Positions 55,501 through 64,000 of a DNA stretch of 64,000 bases are shown one piece after another (the first letter of the stretch is position 1; each line of letters begins with the position of its first letter). A program made the translations under genes and the position numbers. This DNA is from Cheiracanthium punctorium (Eukaryota > Arthropoda > Arachnida > Araneae > Cheiracanthiidae). The stretch covers positions 62,001 to 126,000 of the forward strand of contig JAWZYV010013167.1 of NCBI GenBank assembly GCA_038373885.1. The letters are read 5' to 3'. Under the pieces are notes generated by a model. That model was given only the letters and a program-made list of their open reading frames with translations, made no database searches and was not told the origin of the DNA.

Positions 55501-57894
55501 TTATGCGGCAGAACAAACGAATTGCTTTTTTTTTTTAACTTTCGGAAAACGTTCTTCTATCTCTTGAATGAGTTCTTTAATTACTCCTTTAGTTTTTCTA
55601 TAAAAATTTCCGTGAACACTTCGAAAATTTTTTTCAAATTCTTGGCACACTTCAAGCCATGCTTCTGAAGGCACAATCAAACCTCCTTTTGATAATGAGT
55701 TTATCCAGTCTGTGTTTTCAGGGAAGTTCATAACTTGGGAAGAAGGAGTTCCTAAACTTGGATCGATGCTTCTCAATTTAAATGCAACAAATCCTGCAAT
55801 GTAGTTCAAGCCTTCTTTTTCCTGTGGATCGATTTCGTATTTTCCTAAATTTAAATCTATGTCCCACGATACAGGCATAGAATCAAACACCTTTATTATG
55901 TCATTCATATTCTCATCTTCGTCTTGGATCTCTGTTTCATTTGCGTTGATAACTACAGCATTTTCATCTTCAGTATGATTTGATAGAATCACACTACTAA
56001 AATCACTTTCAAACGCTTTCTCTAAAAGCTCGGCAGTCAAGTAACAGTTAAATTCTGTGCTTTTCAGATCTGTGCATATCTTTGAAGAAAGATTTGGAAG
56101 TTTATTGGCCATCAAAAGGTGTTTAAATCTTTTTATAACTTCTGAAGGACTTGGGTGATCATTAAACCGACCGAGACCTCTAATCTGACTAATGAGACTC
56201 TCTAGAGCATCCTGAGTCAATCTGGTTGTTAATAGGTATTTTACTCCCATACATTTCAAATCTTCCAACAAAGAAATTAACGATTTGATTGAAATTATTA
56301 TTGCTTTTTGAAAGGCTAAAAGCCCTTTTTTCCCATTTACTCTCATTTTTTCTGAAACTTCCATCTTTTCGTTAAGAACACGTTTTTGTTCCAGAAAATA
56401 ATTTTGATGGCCAAAAGCAGCCTTCATATCTTTCCCAGCAGGTGGTTCCAAAGTCTTGCTGTTCATTACGTCAAAAAAATCATCTATTAATTTAAAAAAA
56501 TCATGAACTTTCTTATTTCCTGTAAATTTTAAGATTCCCTTGGCTGTGGTGGCTGAAAATAAAACTTTAGCTGGTGTTACTTTTTGCCGATCATTCCCTT
56601 TTATTAACAAATAGGCAGGTTTAAGCTTGTGGCAAAGTTTAATCTCTCCATTATCTTTGCTTAATACCTCTTCTATTATTTTTGCACTTAACGGGGTTAC
56701 ATCCTCCAAAGTTATTCCTGAATCTAAAAAGTGATTTCGCAATAATTTAATATAATGGGGCATATCGGCAAAAACAAAAATCTTCGAAGATGATCTGATG
56801 GGGTTTAGAAAATAATTTGAATCCATGTTTATTTTTAAATTTTTCCATAGAGCTCCACACCCTCCTAAGTCGGAAACTATGGCTTTCACAATGATTTGAA
56901 TTATTTCCAAATTCCTCAGTATGTTAAATAAAAGAACTTGGTCCATTTGAACTTCAAAGTCGTAAAAAACAGGTTGTTTCCAATTAGAAAAAAGACCTCT
57001 AATCAAAACTACTTGAACTTTTCTACATGGACCAAATATTTGGTCTAGTCCAGCATCATAACAAATATCAGAATCCACATGCATCTCATCGAAGCTGAGC
57101 ACACAGATTTTTTCAAGGCCATTCAAATTTTCCGAACTTATTTTCATTAAATTTAAAATGTCCTTTTGTAATCCTGGTTCGCATGATAATTTTGCGCACC
57201 AGCGCTTCAAAGTGCTAGCACTTGGCAAGGGAATACCAATCTTGAATTTCCAAAAGTCATATGCTTTCGTTGAACGTGATCTCAAAGCAATACAATGAGA
57301 AATATCTTCACCCTTCCACTTCAAGTTTGGAGAATCATTCATTAAAGCTTTTATTTGAGTTGTTGTGAAAATCTTTTTCATTTTGTTCTCTATTTTGTTT
57401 GTTTTCCTTAAATCTGACTTTAATTTCAAGATTTCATTTTTTTGCTCTCGAATTTTCTTCGAAAATTTTTTTCTGCACATTTGCAATCTCTTTATTCTTT
57501 GAAGAAATATTTTTTTTAGTTTAACTTTTTCTGCATTGCTGTTTTGTAAATTTTTCTCTAAAGTATTGCATTTTTCTTCTAAGCACTTCAGATTTGCATC
57601 CAGCAAAGAACAGTTATTGCAGATAGTTGTATTTTCTTTTGATTGATTGGCGCTTTCTTTTTTCGGACTAAGATTTTTTAAACTTTCTAAGGCATTGACA
57701 GTTATTTCCCTCTTCTTCTGCCTTTCTTGACGAGGAGAATTAAATTGTAGATTACAAGCTCCAGGAATTTTAATTTTTGGCGTAGCACTGGGCTTCAAAG
57801 TTTTTCTAATAGGCAGTCCAAGTAATCTGTTTTTCATGTCGTCTTCATAATCCTCTTCAATAAAATGTTCACTACAAATTCTTGCATTTTTCAC
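55501..57894 (-). CDS. P-element/THAP9-type transposase, 797-aa open frame
   Basis: Nuclear DDE-type transposase of the P superfamily. The frame begins inside the THAP zinc finger (ICSEHF at residues 6-11 is its last C-x2-H pair). A Lys/Glu-rich coiled coil follows at about 95-175. Candidate catalytic residues are all present: D269 in LSFDEMH, D342 in IVSDLGG and E565 in RLTQDALES, followed by RGLGRFNDHPSPSE. A region near 437-455 (KVTPAKVLFSATTAKG) matches the segment after the family's GTP-binding insertion. The upstream THAP part (57895-58040) is in another frame with one stop, so the full protein is not made without repair. Length fits the family. Confidence 0.88.
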   Translation of the reverse strand: MKNARICSEHFIEEDYEDDMKNRLLGLPIRKTLKPSATPKIKIPGACNLQFNSPRQERQKKREITVNALESLKNLSPKKESANQSKENTTICNNCSLLDANLKCLEEKCNTLEKNLQNSNAEKVKLKKIFLQRIKRLQMCRKKFSKKIREQKNEILKLKSDLRKTNKIENKMKKIFTTTQIKALMNDSPNLKWKGEDISHCIALRSRSTKAYDFWKFKIGIPLPSASTLKRWCAKLSCEPGLQKDILNLMKISSENLNGLEKICVLSFDEMHVDSDICYDAGLDQIFGPCRKVQVVLIRGLFSNWKQPVFYDFEVQMDQVLLFNILRNLEIIQIIVKAIVSDLGGCGALWKNLKINMDSNYFLNPIRSSSKIFVFADMPHYIKLLRNHFLDSGITLEDVTPLSAKIIEEVLSKDNGEIKLCHKLKPAYLLIKGNDRQKVTPAKVLFSATTAKGILKFTGNKKVHDFFKLIDDFFDVMNSKTLEPPAGKDMKAAFGHQNYFLEQKRVLNEKMEVSEKMRVNGKKGLLAFQKAIIISIKSLISLLEDLKCMGVKYLLTTRLTQDALESLISQIRGLGRFNDHPSPSEVIKRFKHLLMANKLPNLSSKICTDLKSTEFNCYLTAELLEKAFESDFSSVILSNHTEDENAVVINANETEIQDEDENMNDIIKVFDSMPVSWDIDLNLGKYEIDPQEKEGLNYIAGFVAFKLRSIDPSLGTPSSQVMNFPENTDWINSLSKGGLIVPSEAWLEVCQEFEKNFRSVHGNFYRKTKGVIKELIQEIEERFPKVKKKKQFVCSAA

Positions 57895-58040
57895 GTTTAC
57901 AGGATCATTTCAATGACATTTTTGCAGCCATTCTTTACACAGTTCGTTATTTCCTTTAGGGAACTCGTGGAAAATAATGTTTTTTTCCTTTTGAGTTTTT
58001 GTGGGAATTCTTACAAGTTGCTATTGCACACACGGACATT
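57895..58040 (-). pseudogene. THAP N-terminus of the P-type transposase, frameshift plus stop
   Basis: The minus strand starts ATG with MSVCAIATCKNS, giving the first C-x4-C pair. The conserved FHEFPKGN and CKEWLQKCH follow in a different frame, shifted at a run of seven A. A TGA then separates KCH from NDPVN and the long open frame. The TGA could be a CGA arginine codon lost by CpG decay. Only these two lesions are seen. Confidence 0.75.
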
Positions 58041-58840
58041 TCGAAAAAACTGAACAAAAAAACACTAATATTAATTTCCGTAAAGTGAAAATAAACTATG
58101 AAAATCACTAAATTTTAAAATAACGCTAGAATAAAGGGCATTCCATATTAACACTAAAATATTTCCTTCCGATCGAAGCCCTGGGTAAGTACGACCTAGT
58201 ACGACTCATTTCTTCTCCCTCATTTTTCTCCAGTCAGCGCGATGACGTCACACGCAGCATTCTTATTAAATAATTTTTTGTCAAAAATCGATTTAAACAC
58301 TTTCAAGGAAAACAGTTTATACCAATTAAATTTAAAAATTCCATTTTTTTCGTTCTTTTAAGATTTTAGTAGAATTTTAAAAAAATTAAATGATAATTGT
58401 AAAAATAAAATTATTCTTATTTAGAAAACAATTATACAAATATCATTTGAAGTCAACTTTTAAAATCAAAGAATCCATACAAAGTCTAAGAATTCAGGCA
58501 ATGGACCAATTTAATAGTATAAAAAGATGAAAGATTTAAACAGGTGCATGCAATGGTTATGGGTCCCCCAGCATATTCTGGGTGTCTCATTAATTTTCAA
58601 ATGCTGTATTAACTGCTCAAAGGGCAGGGGTTTCATCGGAGCCATCCGACTCTTTGTAGCCCATTTTATGCATGTACATTAAATATAAATAAATTCAATT
58701 TTAAAACAATACGTTATTAACATATATACATACATACATATATTTTTATACATAATAGCAGAGTGGCCCGGCCAATGAATGGCACACATGTGCAAAACAT
58801 TGGATTTAAAAAATAACAAAATAAATAAAAGCATAAAATC

Positions 58841-59371
58841 TTACTTTAAGAAAGCTAATTTAAAGTTTAATAAAACAGCGTGAATGCTCGATATACATTT
58901 AAGCGCAACGTTACTCTCATTCAAAATTTGAAGAGCTAATTTAACATTTTGCTTTTGGATACTAGATGGATGCAAAGCTTTAGCTGAAAGTAAATGACCA
59001 TATTTTAGGGTAGAAGATTTTTTCAATGTCATACATGGATTCTAAATCTTTATAATTAACTCTTTTTAAAACAGTAAGTCAGTAAAAGCATTTGGGAAAA
59101 TACACGGTACAGTATTTTCAGCAAGTTTCGGGATTTTCCTCTCATATTCCTTAAATTCACCTTTATACACGACACGATCTTTCCTTATAATTTGGTATTC
59201 GTCAAAATGTTTTATACAAATTACAGGATGCTTTAATTTGCTTAAATCATTTGGAATTCTTCTCAACCATTCTGCCCTTAAATTATCAGATTCAGGTAAG
59301 GAAAATGTATTGATCGACTCCTGCTTATCGTAATTTGATTTGCATCCATACACATTGCAATGAAGACTCAT
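58841..59371 (-). pseudogene. Second THAP/P-element relic, internally deleted
   Basis: 59371-59066 encodes a complete THAP domain of 101 aa. It has MSLHCNVYGCKS (C-x4-C), AEWLRRIPND, VICIKHFDEY (C-x2-H) and the family VPCIFPN end motif. After two in-frame stops the same frame continues at 59032-58841 with LKYGHLLSAKALHPSSIQKQ and NVKLALQILNES. This is the conserved block that lies hundreds of residues further on in P transposases. About 300 or more residues between them are missing. This resembles known internally deleted P elements that keep the DNA-binding part. Confidence 0.75.
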
Positions 59372-59842
59372 TTTAAACGAAACGATTTGTTTACTGCCAA
59401 CTGCCAGTTACTGCAAAAAAGTTAATAAACGATAATGTATTTCTACATAGTCATTAAAATCCTTCAAAATAGTGGAATTTTTAAACATAAAATGTGCTCA
59501 CTAAATCAATACGTATCAACAATACGTCATCAAACAATAACAAAAATCTAAGTGCAGCTTACCTGGTTTTTGAGAAGTTATCCTTAGAACAATTATCCCT
59601 ATTAATCACAAAAAATCGATACTCATACTAAGCATAATTCGTTATATAAGTATATAACACATTACAGCACACAAATATTTGCAATATTCTGTAAAATGCA
59701 AGCGAAATATTTAAACAATTTGAATAAAACGTGCACATAGCTTGCACGTTTCATATGTGCAAGCACCAGAAACCGGAAGACTCAGAGCGGCAAAGGGTTC
59801 TTCAAAGGAATGGCCTAGCCCTTGTATCTTATCTGTATCCCT
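59372..59842. other. Spacer, nothing recognised
   Basis: AT-rich; no exon or element end identified between the THAP relic and the right direct repeat. Confidence 0.4.
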
Positions 59843-60180
59843 GAAAGTGCTATGTATTAAAAGCGTATTATAATCCATCGATCTTCCGTATTTTCTTTCC
59901 TTATTCCATTAAGTTGGAAAGTATATCATTATTTATGAGTGTGATTAAACAAAAATAAAATTGATATTTCTAACATCCTTTTTATGGATGTAATACATTA
60001 GAAATAGATGGGGAAAAGCTGCGTAGAAAAATGCACAATTCGAACTGAAATTTTCAGAATCTGAAGTTTAAAAACTCATTCAGGTGTATTCATAATTCAA
60101 GTAGCAAAAGCAGACGATAAATAGCGCTTGGGGCTAGAATCACGTCTCCTCAAAATCGTATATCAACCATTTTATTTGTT
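59843..60180 (+). repeat. ~340-bp direct repeat, right copy
   Basis: Partner of 52012-52375 with small indels, for example an extra TTTTCAGAATCTGAAG near 60050. Confidence 0.85.
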
Positions 60181-60642
60181 GCCAAATTAAAAAGTTGCAT
60201 GTTTTAGTCTCGGAAAATTTCCAAATCCTATTTTTCTTTTGAGTACAAAACATTTCATTCCTGCTCTGATTTCACATGCACACGATATTTTAATTAAAAA
60301 ATAACCTTACAAATAATGTAAACAAAAAAGTTATTCTTTTATTTTTACTTCAAGAGTCTGAATAATTTAATAAACTCGCCAAACATGACAACCTAGATAG
60401 TTAAACTCTCCCTCTTTCCACTGCAGGGTTACAATTGCGAAATGGCGAGAACAAAAATGATCATTTTGCGACACGTTTTTTATCGATATCTCCTGAAATA
60501 ATTCGAATTTCGAAAAAATCGCTTCGAGGTGTGTCGAGACCCGTCTTCGAGAATTTCCGTACAAAATTTGGTAGGTCTACGATCACCCGTTTCGGAACTA
60601 CGCGAGACATGAACAGTTTACACATTGCTTTATTTATATAGA

Positions 60643-62365
60643 TATTGAAATGGAAATCTCTTAAAAATTGAAATAAACAATTATTTTAGTACGCTTTATT
60701 GCTGTTTTGTTGGAGAGGCGGAGCTAAATAAAATCATCGAAGTATTATCAGCAGAGTTGCACAGCTCTCGCATCTGACGTGAGTACGTTGAAGATTTTGT
60801 TAGATATTTTTCATCAATTTGATGATAAAATACTTAGATATTTGTGCTAAGTGAATCCAAAATTTAAATATTTAAGAAACGTAGTTTGAAATCCAAAGAA
60901 ATACATTTTTGATCTCCGAGCATTAACTGAATTTGGATTATTTAAAAGGTATTCTGGACCATCCAGTAAGGTAAATTTTTATATCATTAGTGCGGATTTA
61001 ATTATTAACGACAGGCTTTGTTAATAATTAATTTGTTAATAAGACGTTTGTGTAAGAGTTCTTCGCCTGTTGGTTTGCGTAAGTAAGTTTTCAAAATCTT
61101 CAATTTTGAAAAAGATTGAACCGAAATTAACTAAGAAATAACGTAACCCCCCAAATTTTGATTTTTGATTATTTTGATAAAGTCTTTTGTGAGAAATTTT
61201 GCGAATTCAACTTGGGGATCCCCTCATTCCAAACATATTTTTCTGGCTACGTGCCTAAACGACTGTAAACAATCATTGTGGCCATACTAGGAAAGGGCTA
61301 TGAGCTTTAGCTAATGAATCTGTATTAACATATTTTTTAAAAGACTGAATCATAACAAATGAAGTATTTTTTCCACATTAATTTTTAGAAAAAGGCATAC
61401 ATTTCAAATAATTCTACATTTCAAGCCCGTAATTTTCGGCAAACCCAAGACATTTTTGGGTTTAGTTAGTCCCTTAGTTAGTCGTTTTAGTTAGTCCCTG
61501 CTAATTTTGCATGTCTTATCGATACACAAGTTTTAATAATTTAACTAACAATAATTTACTAATATAGCGTGTTAATTAAATATACACGAGTTTTAAGACT
61601 TTTGGGAAAAAATGCAAGAAATGCCCTTAAAATAAACAAAACGACGTAATAATTAAACAAAAATTTCAATTTAAATAAATAATTCCTTACTAAAAATGCA
61701 TTTTGTTGCGCTAAAAGATATTTATTGAAAGAAATTAAGATGTAACATTTTAATATTTAAAATAAATATGCTAAAATAATAAAAAGATAAGGACGAAAAA
61801 AATACATTTGCACATGACTATATACTGCCATTCAACTAAAATATATTAAAAGAAACTGAGATAAATATTTACTAAAATATGAAAATATAAAAGACTAACC
61901 CCCAAACCAAAAAACCTCATACAATCCAAAATAATGTCCGAAATTAAAAAAAAAAACCCTAACAAATATAAAAAATGTCCTAAAGAAGTAAAAAAGCTAA
62001 AAAATGCAAATCTCATCAAACTCCGGGCTATACCTATAAATAAAAATATTTTACAAATTTCAGTCAAAATGGCGTCTCTCAAAACTGCCGCCTGGACACG
62101 AGTCCGGTTTGTATCGATAGTCATGGGCGCCCATAAGGGGGGCAAGGTAGGGCACTTGCCCCCCCCCCCCTTAGAGATTTAGGGCGATATTTAAGTGAAA
62201 CGCGCGCGATCGAGTTCGAATCGAACGTTTTTCAGTCTCCAGTTCAGGCCCCAGAATGTTTCCAATGAACAAACCTATCGCGCTGTCACGTGATCAAAAC
62301 ACGACTGGTATATTTCAGTTGAATAAGAAACATTGATAACTAGCGTCTAAACGACATGAAAAGTC
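60643..62365. other. AT-rich spacer, element remnants
   Basis: No exon is recognised. CATGGGCGCCCATAAGGGGG at 62122-62141 followed by a C-run is a MITE-like end related to 47874. Confidence 0.45.
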
Positions 62366-62503
62366 TCTTATCACAAAATGAGCACGCATGCGCAGTAAGG
62401 CGGCTGGGAACTTAGAAATTTTCAGCTGCGGCTGGAGAAGAGGGACGGTATATTTTTGCGCTTTCGCGAGATGGGTATCACAAAATGAGCGCGCATGCGC
62501 AGA
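62366..62503 (+). promoter_or_regulatory. Duplicated NRF-1-like palindromes, probable CpG-type promoter
   Basis: TATCACAAAATGAGCRCGCA followed by TGCGCAG occurs at about 62369 and 62478, 109 bp apart. CGCATGCGCA is the core of the palindrome bound by NRF-1 (Ewg in flies). The area is richer in CpG than its surroundings and lies 150-290 bp upstream of the open frame at 62656. No TATA box is seen, which fits this promoter class. Confidence 0.4.
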
Positions 62504-62655
62504 AAGACAGGACAGTTGCGATTTTAATTTGTAAATATTGCTGATTTGTTTACATTGACGCTGACCGGCTTTTTCAATCGCCAGATTATCAATTGTTTAC
62601 TTAATCTACGATACCAATTTATTTTCATAGAATTTCGACATGTCATTCGAAAATA

Positions 62656-63225
62656 ATGATAAACGGCCCTTTTCAGGGATGGAATATGTGCAAGCATATT
62701 CACTTGCTTTGTACATCACTTTTGAAGGAAGCAAAAACTAAGAGTTATGAGGCCGATGATGATTCTTTTCCTAATCTCTGCATTGAGGAGAGCAATGAAA
62801 CTCAATCTATAATTCAGAACCTGGGCAAAGAAAAACAGCAGCCAGCCGGATCTCTTGAAGAAAACAAAGCCCTCATGCTTCAAGAATGTAAAAATATAAT
62901 TGACAAAATAACTTCGTTTGATGAATTAGCTATATTTAGAGATAAGATAAAATCAATTGAGCCAACCTTGCAAGCATTCCGAGAGTCAACTCATAACTTA
63001 CCCAATTCATTTATTCCTACCAGTGATGAGTCTGCATCACCCAATAAAAAAATAAAACTGCAGCGGGGTTTTAAACCTAAAAAGAAATTAGTTAAAAGGA
63101 CCTTGACTAAGCCATCTGCCCAGGAATCTCAAAATATTGCTTTAACATTATTATTAAGCAATCATGAAGATATTCAAAATATCTCTATCTCAAATGTTAA
63201 TGAAAACACAGAAGATTCTGTATAA
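62656..63225 (+). CDS. Putative SWIM/MULE-type protein, C-terminal exon
   Basis: 189-codon open frame to TAA at 63223-63225. The first residues include MCKHIHLLC, which looks like the C-x-H end of a SWIM zinc finger, the usual element just after a MULE transposase domain. The rest is helical and charged: MLQECKNIIDKITSFDELAI, then a basic PNKKIKLQRGFKPKKKL stretch near residues 129-145 that could be a nuclear signal. CCCTTTTCAG just before 62677 is a good splice acceptor in frame. The true coding start may therefore be there, with earlier exons unseen. An overlapping frame starts MSFENNDKR at 62640. It could be a host gene derived from a transposase or the tail of a dead element. Confidence 0.45.
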   Translation: MINGPFQGWNMCKHIHLLCTSLLKEAKTKSYEADDDSFPNLCIEESNETQSIIQNLGKEKQQPAGSLEENKALMLQECKNIIDKITSFDELAIFRDKIKSIEPTLQAFRESTHNLPNSFIPTSDESASPNKKIKLQRGFKPKKKLVKRTLTKPSAQESQNIALTLLLSNHEDIQNISISNVNENTEDSV

Positions 63226-63309
63226 ACAGGCATGTAAGATATGAGGCTTTTTCATTTTGTTTGAGATTTGAATCTACATATGAGAATTTTTACACTTATA
63301 CTACAAGCA

Positions 63310-63315
63310 AATAAA
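63310..63315 (+). terminator. Candidate poly(A) signal AATAAA
   Basis: AATAAA 85 bp after the stop codon at 63225, followed by an (AAT)n run at 63331-63350. Confidence 0.35.
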
Positions 63316-63399
63316 ATTAAGAATGTAATATGATAATAATAATAATAATTGCAGCATTTACATCAAAGGACACATTCTATTAATGAAGTTTCAACTTTC

Positions 63400-64000
63400 T
63401 GAACGGTTTCCTCCTGCAAATCGAACTTAAATATACCACACTGTTTTTCAACTGAATTATCTGTCTTGCATTAATTTTCTTCATGCAAATTAAAATTGAA
63501 TACTGCTACAGTCATCTCTCTTCTGCCTTGCCATTACTTCATGAAAAGTAAAAAATCAGTGCTGCTGTTAAAATAATAATGATCTAATTATAAAAAAACA
63601 TTAAAAATGGATTCCTTGTGAATTTCTTCTGTATTGCTGTATGTGATGCTTCTTTTTTACCCTGTTTCAAGGGATTCTTCTTCTGGTGTCAAATAGAAAA
63701 TAATTTTCATTTGTGGAAACATGCACGAATATTCCTGTGTATGAACTGTTTTTTCTCATAAATGCCTCATTTTACATCATTAATGCCAATAATTTTCATC
63801 GCTGCCTCTGAAAATTAAATCTGCTCCTGTGCTTTACTCCTGCCCTGCTTTATTAAAAGTTAAAAAAAAAAAAATTATGCTGCTGCTTAAACAAGATTTA
63901 TCTAATTTATAAAAACAGAATTTCATCTGACTTTCTTCTCCTTCATTGCTGCCACCTGAAAAATAGTTTGCAACTGGGAACATACACAAATATGATGTAT
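63400..64000 (+). repeat. Diverged ~310-bp tandem duplication at window edge
   Basis: CTGCCTTGCC, AGTGCTGCTGTTAAA, GAATTTCTTCT and GGAAACATGCACGAATAT at 63520-63735 reappear as CTGCCCTGCT, ATGCTGCTGCTTAAA, GACTTTCTTCT and GGGAACATACACAAATAT at 63840-63995. The second copy may continue past the window. Confidence 0.5.

Larger units (their letters stand above)
54843..58250 (-). mobile_element. P-element-type transposon (approximate ends)
   Basis: The transposase gene is flanked by inverted matches: TGACGTCACGGCGCTGAC at 54843 and, read on the other strand from 58250, TGACGTCATCGCGCTGAC. About 22 of 29 bases match. No 8-bp target duplication is visible, so the limits are provisional. A 179-bp MITE lies inside, downstream of the gene. 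Confidence 0.5.
51591..60642 (-). mobile_element. Possible 9-kb Helitron-like block (minus strand)
   Basis: On the minus strand the block would start TCTATATAAATAAAGC (after A) at 60642. It would end with hairpin CGCC-GGA-GGCG, then G and CTAG before T at 51591. Both ends fit Helitron rules (5' TC, 3' hairpin and CTRR, insertion between A and T). They could still come from two separate copies. No Rep-helicase gene is visible. The content is a MITE, a triplication, a P-element transposon and a THAP relic. Confidence 0.35.

Overview
This window looks like AT-rich, intron-rich nuclear DNA of an animal, probably an arthropod. A spider or other chelicerate is my guess from the style of the repeats, but the sequence does not prove it. 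Two host genes are recognisable, both on the + strand and both cut by the window or by missing exons. They are the last four exons of a xylulokinase-like gene (184-9647) and the first four exons of an alpha-N-acetylgalactosaminidase gene (27217-35700). Coding density is very low. Almost everything else is transposable elements, many nested inside each other or inside introns.

Region by region. 1-9647: xylulokinase exons; the introns hold a SINE, a decayed LINE RNase H region and a hAT-type MITE. 9648-27216: intergenic DNA with a second LINE fragment (minus strand), a SINE, fold-back MITEs, a 156-bp tandem array ending at a Helitron-type 3' hairpin, and a 123-bp-arm fold-back element flanked by TTAA. 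27217-35700: the NAGA gene. Its intron 1 holds a SINE, an AAGCTT-rich MITE and a TTAA MITE. Its intron 2 holds a three-level nest, Tc1 > hAT MITE > Tc1. 35701-47352: a second TTAA fold-back MITE, then the most interesting object, a ~9.1-kb DNA transposon with inverted termini (38268-47352). It encodes a decayed protein with YH-x2-CY zinc-ligand modules, a DDE-transposase-like core, a FEN1/XPG-like nuclease domain and a C-terminal tesmin-type CXC cluster. I read it as an Academ-like (AcademX-type) element. It was later split by a hAT element, which itself took in a Helitron fragment, a small hAT MITE and a SINE.

47353-64000: fold-back and hAT MITEs, then a 9-kb block (51591-60642) with Helitron-like ends on the minus strand. 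That block carries a ~565-bp triplication, a nearly intact P-element/THAP9-type transposase (797-aa open frame) and a separate, internally deleted THAP/P-element relic. Copies of one ~340-bp sequence flank the inner 7.5 kb. At the right edge a region with two NRF-1-like palindromes precedes an open frame that looks like the end of a SWIM/MULE-type protein (62656-63225).

The two host genes are enzymes of sugar metabolism: cytosolic pentose kinase and lysosomal glycosidase. They show no operon-like relation. The transposon genes are mostly broken by frameshifts, stops and nested insertions. The P-type transposase is the least damaged. Names of element superfamilies come from protein motifs, termini and target-site duplications read by eye, with no database search.
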